The notes under the pieces: generated by a model
The model's database searches: none
What the model was told of the DNA's origin: nothing
What the model saw: the letters and a program-made list of their open reading frames with translations, nothing else
Part shown: positions 10,612 through 22,178 of the stretch, piece after piece
Numbering within the stretch: the stretch's first letter is position 1
How the letters are laid out: the number at the start of each line of letters is the position of its first letter
Assembly (NCBI GenBank): GCA_947095585.1
Contig: OX352761.1
Span: 91,074,833 to 91,138,832 of the forward strand
DNA length: 64,000 nt
Direction: 5' to 3'
Source: Nephrocerus scutellatus
Lineage: Eukaryota > Arthropoda > Insecta > Diptera > Pipunculidae
Translations under genes and position numbers: made by a program

Positions 10612-12786
10612 TACAACCAAAATTCCTTATTCTTTAATGCAAAAGGTAACGATGCTACTTTTTAAAATATATATGATTATGAACCTGCGAACCTACTCGT
10701 AATGTGATGAGAGACAACCAGTACTCTGAAACCTACGAAATAATTCCTACCGAAAGTAGCACTTGTCTATATTATGAAAATATCGGAAAATTACAACTAA
10801 CTAACCAAACTTGGCAACTTGTAATATATACCAAAATATCCAAATACAATCATGGATACAAAGAGATTTTAACGACTTCCAAACTGTGAAAATCAGAAAA
10901 TGAATTATCGCTTAACAATTATTCGACATACAAGACGATGATGATGTTAGAACCATTAACACTCACGTATATAAATTGCAAACAGACCAAAGTCATAGAA
11001 CAAATCTGTACGACAAATAAATTGCAATATTCAAAAAGTGCATTTACATTCGCAAACCCACTAACATTCATTGAACAAACTAAGAACAAAAAGCAAAAGA
11101 GATAAAGTAAAGTTAACCAAATACAAAACGATTAATTTTGGAATTTTCCATACCTAACATATCATCCTAAGCTAATGGAAGTAATGAGAAAAATGCAATC
11201 GTGCCTATCCGAGAGTACTTTATTACCATTTCGCTTACAAAATCGAAATGTAGACGTGCTCTTTAATTTATTACACTTCATTTTATACATATAATTAATT
11301 TCTTCTAAAAACAATTCAAATGTATTAAATATCAAACCTATGTGCAAAATCTATTATTCAAGAAAAGGCGATATTAGTCATAGACTCTGAGAAACAATTA
11401 TAATTTTAAGATGAAAAATATGTCGAAAAATGTCTTCACCCCGATATAAAAATAAATTTGAATGTGAAAGTTTTCTGCGACCATCATACATTTGAGCAAC
11501 CCTTTTTAACCCTTATATTTCTCTAATTATAGCTGAACCTAACGAATGGATATTAACATCTGTTGGACCTGAAAATATGGCATTAAATACAAAGGTTCGA
11601 ACTCTCTAGCTACCGAAATCCCAACAAGAATTCTTTAAATAAACAAATATTGCAACGTAAGAACTAAATACAAAAACCTAAGGTCAGCGGCAATATACGA
11701 AACAGATTAAACAAAAGACGAAACTGCCCACTGCTAGTTTGCTCATATCTGTTCTGTTAACCCACATACATATATTGAGAAGATTATTCTAGTCTCAGTC
11801 TATCAGAGCGTAACGTATATTAAAATTTCCCTCTTTGCACAAATGCGGTGAACGTCTTAACACAAGTGGCCAAATTATTGAAAAAGTAAATTTACTTAGG
11901 CAGTGTCTTTGGGTTCTCGAAAGGAAAGTCACAAAATTAAATATTTGAAAAGAGGAATTTTTACCATCCCTTCAAACACAGCACTATATAATGTGTAATA
12001 TAACATCGAATTTTTTTCGTAAGTAATACAATATTTATTTCGTTTTTCCATTAATATTCCTTCCTTCATGCGGTACGCCACACGTTCAGTTTTGCTCACG
12101 AAGCTTTAGACGATTTAATCAAACATCGAACAAAAATGGAAAACAGGCGAAATGAGAAAAAATTTGAATTTATTTTTATGATTTTTTGTTGTAATATAAA
12201 GTAAGATAAGTGAAAAGTTTTGTGATTAAAAAGAACCCTGAATCCTCAGACCAAAAAATAGTATAATAGCACCTCAGAGATGAAAATAAATTATAATGTG
12301 AAAAGATTTGAAAAATAAATGAATGGATGGAAGGTTTAATAGATAGATGTACATATAGATGTACTCGTAAATGGAATAGGAAGATAGAGTGATGGTCGAA
12401 AAATTCGTTTGAAGATAGAAATCTTTACTGATTTATGAATAAATTTCAGCTTAAATCAAGTGGAAGTTATAAAAGCAGTTTTGTTTACGGTTATTTATTT
12501 GATATTATTATTTTTACTTTATTATCTCGAAGCTCTCCTTCATATCTCATTTAAGATATTTCAAACGATGGGCAGTTTACGGACTGAATAAATGTAAAGA
12601 GCACACAAACAAATACAATAAGAAGGTATTTCAACCTTTTTAAGAGATATGCTTTAAGGAAGTACCTTGCAATTTAATGCACCAAAGAAACAAGATAGGT
12701 ATCAAATGAGTATTCATAGCCAAAACACACAAAAAATAATTATGGGGTGGGATTTACTTACACGTTTCTTGCTAGCAAACGTTTAA
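10612..12786. other. AT-rich unassigned DNA
   Basis: About 2.2 kb of AT-rich sequence without recognisable repeat ends, domains or RNA genes. Only short chance frames are present. Confidence 0.4.
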
Positions 12787-12951
12787 GTGAAGACTAATGT
12801 TTGTGGAATAAACCAGTCCACCATCAACCAAGACATCAAGAATAATGTCCTGCTCAAACTCAATTGTCAGAGACTCACACTTGCAACAGAAGCGAAATAT
12901 CTCGGGGTAATCCTAAAAATCAAAATCAGCTCTATATGCCATATGCTGTGA
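12787..12951 (+). pseudogene. R1/LOA-like LINE reverse transcriptase fragment
   Basis: Plus-strand reading gives LKLNCQRLTLATEAKYLGVI, resembling the C-terminal reverse transcriptase/thumb segment of R1/LOA/I-group LINEs, where a '...KYLGVILD.KL.W' block precedes the region seen at 23445. It stops at 12949-12951 and is only about 55 codons long. It overlaps the 86-bp tandem duplication. Clade assignment is tentative. Confidence 0.55.
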
Positions 12952-13068
12952 GAACATCCTACAAAAAATAGGATGGACGTCAATATCTCGGGGTAATCCT
13001 AAAAATCAAAATCAGCTCTATATGCCATATGCTGTGAGAACATCCTACAAAAAATAGGATTGACGTAT
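12897..13068. repeat. 86-bp tandem duplication
   Basis: ATATCTCGGGGTAATCC occurs at 12897 and again at 12983, and the following sequence through AAAAAATAGGAT is nearly identical in both. It lies in the LINE fragment and looks like a recent local duplication. Confidence 0.9.
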
Positions 13069-14300
13069 TTCGATGGATCATCAAAAAGGAGTATGCTCCC
13101 ATTAATTTTTAGACGCTAAAATATAAAGCGTTGTATGCAAGTTTTTTTCTGGCTGCCGAATAGGCCAGCTCCTCCGAATCCCGGATTGTAAAACATACCC
13201 AGCACCATGTTATGTAAAATGTTATGAAACGAAAACTACACCCCAATAATATCCTTAACATCAAGCGATGATAACTTACTGCATATATCACATAATGAGC
13301 TCGAAATTTACAATGAGGATATGCAAAACATATCGAACTAGAACCTTTTCCAACATACTAACCCAAACTAACGAATTACAAACGTGACTAGTGCGAAGAA
13401 AATTACGGCAAAAGATGTCGATGACACTGAGGACGAAGAAGTTTGAAATACGAGTGTGAAGTCTCCTTGTTGTGATCCTTGAAGGAAGAGTTTCGTCTCA
13501 AAGGACTGACATACTTGGTTGAATGCATATTGTGTTGTTGTGTTGTGTTGTGTTGTTACTTATAATGACACTGAAGTGCAGTGCGTAGCATAGTTTTCCG
13601 CATATTGGAAGCCCAAATGACAACACACTATTCTATACGCGATAGCCAAATCAGAATCTAACCCCAATTCCCATGCGGTGATGATAATCTGCTGTGATTC
13701 GACATTCAGTAAATCGGGAGGTACAACCAACATAGATCACAGGACTTCAATTTAGTAACAGACAATACTAAATTTTTGCAGTACGCATAACATATGTTTT
13801 ATATACATACGGTTACTGTACATTATGTGACCGCCATTAAATCAGTAAAACACATTTTTTTAATAATGGATGCAATTACAATAAATATAGCGGTAATTAA
13901 ATTTAAAAGAATTAAGTGAATCTTGGGTCATCAGTTTATGGGCGAAGATAGTACAGAGCGAAGTATGTTTAGGTGGCAAATACTTAATTTTCCTTATTTT
14001 CTGAGTGGGCACATGAAAATGATTGTGGTTTTCTAATATCCACTTACAACATTAGATCCTTCTGGGCAAGTCCGTTTCGATGAGAAATGGTTCAGGGGAG
14101 GTTGACGGTGGCATGCTGCTCGGTGTGAAATGGTCGAAGAGAATGGGGGTCAGTATTGAGGGTGGTCGTAGGCTAGGGGTTGGTGGATGTGTAAAAGGTC
14201 GTTGTTCGAAGTGCGGTGGGAGGGGGGCAATATTAGTGTCAATAATTTTGTGAGCAGACTTAAGTAGTACTAAATAAAAATATTTATATTTTTACATACT
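13069..14300. other. Unassigned DNA with TTGTG microsatellite and GC-rich patch
   Basis: A TGTTG/TTGTG microsatellite lies at about 13529-13556. A GC-rich, G-skewed patch at about 14080-14230 ends GGCAATATTAGTGTCAATA, which resembles the TATTAGTGTCGATT block of the 102-bp minisatellite at 46.5-47.0 kb. No gene is recognised. Confidence 0.45.
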
Positions 14301-14329
14301 CGCATTTCATCATTTAAAATTACCCAATT

Positions 14330-15135
14330 GGTGATCCCAACAGAAAACGTCAACCGGAAAAGTTTCGTCAGGTTATTCTATTCAATATACGTGTCTGCAA
14401 ATTGCCAAAATTGATGACAGCGACCGTCAATATTAATCCGCGAAATGCACGAACTGGGCGGCAGCATTATGAACGAGGAAATGCTCAACTCGGTCGGCTT
14501 CAGCAGTAACCCTACAATGTTCGCATCATACTTTCCATCAGCAATAAACAGTTGCAGAAAATTTACATTTTAGCTGAAAAAAAATCGCCGAACTAAGCGA
14601 TTCTGTGAATATTTTTGATATATCGACCACTCAACAAGTTTATATGTAGTAACACGTTGGAAGCACAAGTATTTCAGAGCTGCTCTCATGTCGTATGAGA
14701 GACGAGGTTCGTAATCGGCATCGCTCTACTTCCCGCTGAATTACAAACAAAACCTCAGAAATCCGTTAATTCCATAGAAAATTCCGCGATGCATAAAAAA
14801 AAATGTCACCCGCAATGCAAAAACAAGTCAGTAAACTAATTCGTCTGTCAACAACAATGGCATTCGAGAGACGACTTACTAGGAACCACCGCCAATAGAA
14901 AGTTAAAATTCCTTATCGACACATGCACCGATATATCCGTGAAACAGCCAAAACAAATTTGTTTACGCTGGGAACAACACTCACGTTCAGATCTACGGAG
15001 AAAAACATGTTGTCATTGCATTGACCTGGGGCTTCATGTGTATTCATCTTCGCAGACGTCTCGCAATCCAACTAGCCGCAAACGGTTTGATCAAACGTTG
15101 GCATCCTTCTCTAAAAAACTTCGATCAAATGTCAC
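14330..15135 (+). pseudogene. Gypsy gag-protease remnant
   Basis: Around 14870-14945 the translation LLGTTANRKLKFLID followed by TCTDISV matches the retropepsin entry of insect Gypsy elements. The catalytic D-T-G has become D-T-C. Downstream, at about 14970-15060, VQIYGEKHVVIALTWGF matches the following protease strand region ('...YGEK..L.L.L'). Several frameshifts and stops break the frame. The upstream part (14330-14850) is assigned by position only. Confidence 0.65.
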
Positions 15136-15239
15136 AATGATTTTTCTGCAGCAACATTTAACAAAAACGACGCACGCTTTACATTTTTATTTATATTTAT
15201 TTACATTTTTTCATATTTATTGATTGTCATTTAAAACTA

Positions 15240-15480
15240 CCACAAGAGTTTCGCCGAACTACCGAACGCTGGACGGAGCTTTATTTTGCTGGGGTTCAGG
15301 TCAACATTGAAGGAGGATATTTGTGCAACAGTATTCGAAATGATATATGGATTGACACTACGGATACTTGGACATTTCGAATAAGTCGACTGCAAATTCC
15401 GAGAACTATTTCGTCAAGCAACTCCGTATCCACATGTGAAGTTTCAACTTCAACAGCAACCACTCGCCGTGACCTGTTTA
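15240..15480 (+). pseudogene. Gypsy integrase C-terminal fragment
   Basis: After a frameshift behind RWTEL, the reading LLGFRSTLKEDICATVFEMI followed by YGLTLRILGHF matches the end of the Gypsy integrase core ('LLGLR...KED...ATSAEMVYG..LRLPG'). It continues with FREQFVKQLRIHM. Reverse transcriptase, RNase H and most of integrase are absent between this and the protease remnant. It is non-functional. Confidence 0.75.
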
Positions 15481-15489
15481 TTCTGCAGC

Positions 15490-15990
15490 AAAATTAAGTA
15501 GCAACGACGCACGCTTTACATTTTTATTACAAATATTTATTTAATTTGACTTTTTGTCTGCATTTTCGACTATTTAAAGGTCCTTTTTAACCACCTTTCA
15601 CACGACCTAGAGAGCTGAACTTTTGTGAGTAGTCCCAAATAGCATTTGTTATAATCCGCTTGTTATGTGTGTCGCATTTCGCATTGGTGCGGTGGTTAGA
15701 AATTGTTAGAAATGCCGCCATTTTCTCGTTTTAAGGTACTTTTTAACCACCTTTCTCACGACCTAGAGGGCTGAAATTTTGTGAGCAGCTCAATGTCAGT
15801 GGCCAAATGGCGTGTAACGCGAGTCGCGTGTGGCGCGTGTAAAATACTTTGAAATAGTCCAAACCTCAAAAACAGATATTTTGGCGATTATTACCAAGTA
15901 ATAAAGTACTATGTGGCGTGTGTGGTTTATATTTGCATTTTTACATATTTATTTATTATAATTTATAATTACCACAAGAGTTTCGCAACA
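15490..15990. repeat. Dispersed repeat with internal ~156-bp duplication
   Basis: The segment starts ACGACGCACGCTTTACATTT and ends ACCACAAGAGTTTCGC. A shorter copy with the same two ends lies at about 15165-15250. Internally TTTTTAACCACCTTTC plus about 40 following bases occurs near 15585 and again near 15741. The part at 15810-15920 (ACAGATATTTTGGCGATTAT and flanks) recurs at 51130-51260. It is probably a non-autonomous element of unknown class. Confidence 0.6.
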
Positions 15991-16360
15991 AAAACTATTG
16001 CCTAAAAAATGTGATGACTTGAAAATATGAAGTACTCACCTGGGGTGGGATTCTACAAGCGTGAGTACTCGAAAACTCCCTTCACGTTTTCTTCATAAAA
16101 AACACATGATCAAAAAGTTAGTTATTAAATTTTTGAAGACCCAGTAAAACTCACGCTTGTGCGATGTGGACCCCACTTTCACAAAAAACTTCTCCCTCGA
16201 TTGGTGACGCGAAGATATTAATCTTCACATAACATGGATCGCTGGTGCTTGCCCAGCAGACGCCCAAGCTGAAATTTCCCTGTCGTTACTTCATGAATGA
16301 AAACAAGAGTTTTGAGGAACTTGTGCAACGCACTGGTGGCTGGTGGACTAGCTGACTGGC
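15991..16360. other. Unassigned DNA
   Basis: I see no gene or repeat signal here apart from the start of the hairpin arm at its right edge. Confidence 0.35.
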
Positions 16361-16617
16361 AAAAGAGAATTCTTGCTCAAGCGCAATGTGTTCGCTGAGA
16401 TTGTAGTAAATAACAAAAGACGTTTATATCATAACATAACTAGTGTTGTTATGGGCTACTTTCGAGGCTAGTTTATAGCGTACGAAACAGTCACTTTCGT
16501 CTATGGGCGTGTGAAAAATTTTTTTTTTTTGAAAAATGTTATGTTATGATATAAACGTCTTTTGTTATTTACTACAATCTCAGCGAACACATTGCGCATG
16601 AGCAAGAATTCTCTTTT
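16361..16617. repeat. Long inverted repeat, 80-bp arms
   Basis: 16361-16440 is the reverse complement of 16538-16617 with one mismatch seen (near 16381/16597), around a 97-bp spacer. Either strand transcript would fold into a long near-perfect hairpin. The right arm also forms the start of a two-unit tandem repeat. Confidence 0.92.
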
Positions 16618-16795
16618 GTTTGTCGTTTGTGATTTCTGCTTCTCTCTCGAATTAGCAGAAAAACCGGTTTGGACGCGTGAAAAATTCATTTCTTTGTTAT
16701 TTACTGCAGTCACAGCGAACATACATTCTCACATTTCTGCTCCTCTCTCGATTTTGCAAAATAAACCGGTTTGGACGCGTGAAAAATAGCGTACA
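16563..16795. repeat. Two-unit tandem repeat with AAACCGGTTT
   Basis: Two diverged units each run from TTGTTATTTACT through CAGCGAACA and CTCTCTCGA to ACCGGTTTGGACGCGTGA. They end near 16685 and 16788. Immediately after, 16780-16850 resembles 19248-19388 (CGTGTGAAAAATA, CTGAAAAGTGC, GTAATATACTAT), so this is part of a dispersed element with a second degraded copy. Confidence 0.75.
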
Positions 16796-16850
16796 CGACT
16801 TGCAGAAAAGTGCTAAACTCCACTTTCCTTGCTCGTTCTGTAATATACTA

Positions 16851-17121
16851 TAACCCACTTCCCAAAGCCCAATTTTATTGAAATTTCTTTCTATTAAAAT
16901 TTGAGAGTGATCGAGCCGCGGAGTCCCGGGATAATTTTATATTATAATGACTGTGTTCTGTATGCGTTTTGCGCTGTGGGCAGAGCTGCTTGCATTACGA
17001 TTGGGGTTGTTTTGTTGTTGGGTTGCAGTGCTTCGTATGTTTTTTTTATTTCAGCATTTACAGTGGTAAGCTTTCGGTTCATAGAGAATATACATGAAAA
17101 ATTTTAATTTTTATGGGTTGT
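16851..17121 (-). mobile_element. H element, degenerate short copy
   Basis: The left side begins AACCCACTTCCCAAAGCCCA, as in other minus-oriented H copies, but lacks the AATTCTCTATATTAACTTC end. The right side is AGAGAATATACATGAAAAAT then TTTTATGGGTTG. The interior retains only part of one monomer plus a diverged block. Confidence 0.65.
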
Positions 17122-17465
17122 TTTGTTAAATAATGAAATTTGCATATCTATTTGGTATTTAAAAATAACAAGAACCACCCACATTTTGAAAGGGGTCGGA
17201 CACTTTGATCAGGAAAATTCCCATACAAATATTTTTTTCTTATGATAAATTGTCCATTTTTGTATATTTTTTTATAAGCCTACTTAAATTTTGCAAACGA
17301 ACACGAACCCGTCATATTTTGCCACAGAAGCTCTGCGTCAATGCATTTGTGCTCTCATTGCACGAAGTGCTTAAGCTGTTTAGAACGATAGCGCTCACTG
17401 GCCATGCGAAGAGCCCGATAAAAATAATATGAATAATATAGTTTCTTATTTTGTTTGGACAAAAA

Positions 17466-17504
17466 TATTTTATTTAGTCAGGCAACGGCTGGTATTTCCG
17501 CTAG
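17466..17504 (+). mobile_element. Probable Helitron 3' terminus (plus)
   Basis: AGGCAACGGCTGGTATTTCC is followed by GCTAG and T, the Helitron pattern of hairpin, CTRR and host T. The stem is degenerate. No clear 5' TC end was found to the left, and 17122-17465 otherwise holds nothing recognised. Confidence 0.5.
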
Positions 17505-17505
17505 T

Positions 17506-18960
17506 TTATAATATAATTTATAAAAGAGATGTGTTTATAATTAACAACTTAATTGTATGATGATTGTATCAATCAGTTCACAGGTGGTCGTCCTATTTAC
17601 ACAAAATTCAGGATTTTTGAATATTTTTGAATATATAGCGCGCAGCTTGTGTTCGAAAGCACCAAACAACACCATTGAAACAAAATATTCATTAAACATG
17701 AAACGAAGTATTTATGCAGAAGACTGCGTCATCCCAAGTACATACGTACTTAGTAGTACATAATTGAACATTTATAGAATAGAAAACTCTGCAGCGTTAC
17801 TATCAACGTGCATGTAAGTCCGCAGTCGTCGCTTATTGGAATACTTGTATCGCCGGGTTAAAGTCAGAAAAGGACATTTTCCAAGGAATAAAGTAATTTC
17901 AAAATATCCTGCATTCTTGATTCATTTCACAACTTCCTTGTGCCATGCTTTGCAATAAACATCACAGTATTTACAAAATCGCTGCATCACCATGAGATGC
18001 ACATGCATTACGTGTCCAACTTAAATACCAAAACTATTTATGTAAATCGATGCTTGTACAAAATGTTCGTATTCTCATTGGACTTTGTTGTGTTATTAGC
18101 AGCAGAGTAGCATCAAACAGCAAACAAACTGACACACACGCGGACACAGTTAATCACGACTTACATTTTTCTCTAATAATTTTAGCTAAATTTAGTTTGG
18201 AATGCTAGTGTGTTTCTGATTTCAATCAAAAATATTATGCCACTAAAAAGATCACAGTGATAGATAAATACCACCACAGATGCAATTTCTGGTAAGAACA
18301 TGGATATGCTCAAAGTACGAGTACGTATTGCGTTTGTGATTTTCTTTTAATGGTTATTATATCAGTGAGTGTTTGTTTTAAAAGTATTTTTTGCTGATGA
18401 ATGAATTCAGTACTATAGAATTTATGTCGAGTCCTCAATTCATTTTAGGACAAGGTCATGTAGTACATAATAATCCAATGTTTGCAATGAAAAATTAAGA
18501 TTTTCTTAAATCGCAGATTTAAAACTTATAAATGGGTAGAGCAAAAATTCATCTACTAATAGACATGTAAACTGTATATGTATGTATTTACTAATTCGTA
18601 CTAGATACAACAATAAAATATTTAAGATTAGCTTGTAACACTTTTCGTAGCATATTCTTCTTCTTACTCATTTTCTTTGCCTTAAAAATCTTGACCCGGC
18701 CTTGTGCTCTCGTTCTAGACAAGATACCAATAGAGAAAAATTTCTTAAGTGCGATCCTAAAAATTACAAATATCTCGAGTTAAAATTTCTCTAAATATTT
18801 TTATTCGTTGCTACGATATGTTATGTGCCTAGCATGCAAATACCTGCTCACGGTTAACGCTACTCGGTATAACATTAAACCAATGGACAACTTCCATTCC
18901 TAATACTGTGGTTACAGATCTCGCAACTTGACTCTTGGAAGGTTTAAATTACATCTTGCA
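17506..18960. other. AT-rich unassigned DNA
   Basis: No coding domain, RNA gene or repeat end recognised. Confidence 0.35.
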
Positions 18961-19162
18961 TAAGAAATTAAACGTTCGGTGAGTGAAAGGAATATTATTA
19001 AAAACTGCACAACCCTGAAATATTCTTGTTAACTAATTTGTCGCTCAATGTCGAGAGTCAGAAGAAATTAAGGGTTCGGTGAGTGAAAGGAATACTATAA
19101 AAAACTGCACAACACTGAAATACTCTTGTTAACTAATTTGTCACTCAACGTCGAGAGTCAGG
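18961..19162. repeat. 100-bp tandem duplication
   Basis: The segment AGAAATTAA(A/G)(C/G)GTTCGGT and the rest of a 100-bp unit occur at 18963 and 19063, each ending TCAAYGTCGAGAGTCAG. About ten differences separate the two units. Confidence 0.85.
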
Positions 19163-20226
19163 AGCTGGCTTAATGCACATGCACACACATTCCCTCAGTA
19201 GTTTTGCATTGCGCATGAGTAGTTTAGCAGAGAATTGTTTTGGTCGTGTGAAAAATAACGTACATTACTCGCTGAAAAGTGCATATCGTGCGCGTTAAAT
19301 TGCCGCACTCGGCTAACGCCTCGTGCTTCAAGCTTCTCACTCGTACGATAACGTCCACTATCCTAGCTCGTTATGTAATATACTATATGTATACAATGCA
19401 CTACACAAATAAAAAATTAAAAGCTTAATCGAGCATTATCAGCTGTAGCGTTCGCTGTTATTACTTGCACTCGCGGCTGTTGTCAGCTTAAACTTTTGTG
19501 TAATCGCCCGTAAACGATCGCATACACGCTTCTACACGCTTGAGCTGTAGCCTAAGAAAATAAGGCTACGTGAATAGCTGCCATAACATCCAATTATTGA
19601 GTAAATTTACGTTATGAATTACGAAATCGCTTAAAAATTTAATGAGTAATTGCTAAAAATTAATCCTAATCCTAATAAAAAACCAACCGAAAATGTGATG
19701 AAAAGTCGAGTAAATAAAACAGTTGGTTTTTCGTGCACAACCTTTTATTTATACGTCTAAATTGTAATTAAAAAGGATCTCAACCAAGTTGAAAAAAACG
19801 AACTTTTACATGCGTCACATGCGGCCTTTCAGAAACACACATATACATCGACTATCGAATGTGTAACCTGTGTCCAAAAAACTGATCCTAGGTTAAAAAA
19901 ATATCCACTTTCAAGACCCTTGTGCATGTGGAAGTGCGATTCAGAGACTGATGGAGGCAGTCAAACAAGATTTAGCGTTGTTAAGCAGCGATTCGGAAGT
20001 TGATGAAACACAAGCAGATTACAATTTATGAAAAACATCACAAGGAATTTGTCATCGAAAAGAATTCAGAAATGAAAGAAGACAAACACTAAAAGTGATA
20101 CGGTGTCCATTTATTTGTCTTCCTGTGTTTCTAAAAATCGAACCGAATCGAATCCACTAGAAGAGTCGAAATATATGAAGGCAATGTTTCCTATACAAAG
20201 AAGCGATGATGTTTTTGGTGGTTTAT
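19163..20226. other. Degraded repeat-derived DNA
   Basis: 19248-19388 matches the repeat at 16780-16850. At 19550-19575 a pair GTAGCCTAA and TAAGGCTAC forms a short palindrome. 19830-20220 contains short frames upstream of the hAT remnant that may be decayed hAT transposase, but no motif is secure. Confidence 0.4.
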
Positions 20227-20314
20227 GCTTCTTCTATACCTTGTGAAAGCTTATTTTCAAAGACGGGAGTAACAATCACCTAAACCAGAAATCGATTAGG
20301 GGGAAAATATTTTA
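20227..20314 (+). pseudogene. hAT transposase C-terminal fragment
   Basis: Reading gives ASSIPCESLFSKTGVTIT, a stop, then TRNRLGGK. This matches the conserved dimerisation tail of hAT transposases ('...PCER.FS.AG.....RNRL'). The domain mediates transposase oligomerisation. It is broken by a stop codon, and no catalytic part is visible. Confidence 0.75.
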
Positions 20315-20415
20315 AAAAATTACGGTAATTACGGAAATATCCCCCAAAAAATGTCCCATAAAAAATATATTGATAATATTAAAAATTTAAAAAAAATACT
20401 TAAAAGAAAAAGAAA

Positions 20416-22178
20416 CAACCCATAAAAAGAAAAAATTTTCATCTAAATTCTCTAATCGCAGAAATTGATTGGGAGCCCCTCGATCCTGGGCCTTTTTTTT
20501 TATTGTAGGAGAAAATCATCGAAACAGACATCTGACATCAGATGTTAAAATTGAAAATGCTCAGATCATTTTATTCTGAGCACTTAGAGCACGCTCATAC
20601 TCTATGCAAATAAGAAACACAAACATTTATCTTGAGAACTCTTTGACTGCTCTGAACTAATTTATGAAAACGCCAAATGACAGAATATTGTGAAAACTTG
20701 TTGTTCTATCTGTAAGTTGATATCGACAACAAAAAAAACAATCCATAAAAATTAAAATTTTTCTTGTAAATTCTCTAATCGGGGATACACACACACACAC
20801 ACACACTGCGTGCTCGTTTTGTGGCAAAATCATTCACAAATGACGCAGCGGCAGCGAACAGCGCTGCTCACAAAGCACAGAGCTCAGACTTTGCCGTGAT
20901 CTGATGCGATATAGCGATATTTAAAAATTGTATATTGGGGTCCCCAAGGGGCCGATCGCTCCAAATTTTACAAAAAGTGTTTTCCATCGAAGACACACAT
21001 GTGTACAAAATTTAAAGAAAATCGGGTAAATTTTGTAAAATATTTGTATGAGAGCCCCCCTACCCCGCGGCCCGATGGGTCTCAAATTTTAATAGAATAG
21101 TGTTGTCTTGGGAGATATACATGTGTGCAAAATTTCAATAAAATCGGGCTGTAGGAAGTGGGTTAAAAATTGATCACAAGATTTGGCCAGCCAGCCAGCC
21201 AGCCACGGCCCACGGGCAAGTGAAGTTAACACAGAGAATTTAAAAAAACGACATCAATAAAAATAAAATTCAGTAAATAAGTATGTAAGTTGAATTAAGC
21301 ATAAAACATTTATGTCTCGTTTCATTTGTTGGATTCATTTGTGCGTGAGCTAAGATTTTTCTCTCTCTCTCTCTCTCTCCACCAAAACCATGCAGCGCAG
21401 CCGACTGCGCAGCACACACCGCACACAGTCCATAAAGTGCGAAGAATATCTGATGCCAGTATAGAAATTAAAAAAAATGTATAAGGGCCTTGCGCCCGAA
21501 CCTGGGACCCGATCACTACCAAATTTTAGAAAAAGTATTGTTATTGGGTATACACATGTGTGTAAAATTTGAAAAAAATCGGGTAATTTTTATTTTAAAT
21601 TTGTATGGGAGCCCCACGAACCCGAGGCCAGATCACTTCCAAATTTCAAACGAAAGTATTGTCACTGGAAATACACATGTGTACAATATTTCAGAAAAAT
21701 CGGGCTTTAGAAAGTGCGTTAAAAATTGATAATTAAAAAAAAAATTTATGGGAGCCCCCCATCACCGCGGCCCGATCGCTTCAAAAATTGTACAAAAAGT
21801 TTTATCCATCGGACATACACATGCGTATAAAATTTGAAGAAAATCGGGAACTTTTTCCATAAAATTTGTATGGGTTCCCCTTCGACCCAGAGGCCCGTTC
21901 TCTCCAAAATTTCTACAAAAATTGTTTTCCATCGGAGATACACATTTGTATAAAATTTGAAGAAAATCGGGTAATTTTTTTAAAATTTGTATGGGAGCCC
22001 CCCGACCCCGCGGTCCGAGGGGCCTCAGAATTTAATAAAAAGTGTTGTCTCCGGAAATACACATGTGTGCAAAATTTCAATAAAATCGGGCCATGGGAAG
22101 TGGGTTAAAAATTGAACGCAAGATTCCACGACGACCGACAGACGTGCCACGGGCAAGTGAAGTTAATATAGAGAATTT
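20416..22178 (+). mobile_element. H element, long form, with nested H
   Basis: Left end CAACCCATAAAAAG, right end AGTTAATATAGAGAATTT. It carries the same internal block as the 433-1310 copy, including the CT tract (21360-21379) and the hairpin. A second H sits inside at 20739-21241. Five monomers follow, with TACACAT boxes at about 21550, 21672, 21826, 21939 and 22058. A GACCGACAGACG-type tract precedes the right end. It is non-coding. Confidence 0.87.
20739..21241 (+). mobile_element. H element nested in H
   Basis: Compared with 751-770, the host sequence ATATCGACAAC + A-run + CGACATCAATAAA is split here between A-runs at 731-738 (of 20.7 kb) and 21242-21248. The insert starts CAATCCATAAAAATT and ends GTTAACACAGAGAATTT. 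This paralogous empty site fixes both ends and shows insertion into an A-run. It contains an AC microsatellite near 20786-20806 and a CCAG tract at 21187-21205. Confidence 0.9.

Noticed and set aside
19540..19590. TAGCC/TAA...TAA/GGCTA palindrome as two Harbinger ends
   Set aside because: Similar to the 6286-8255 element only over a few bases, and no partner ends were found.
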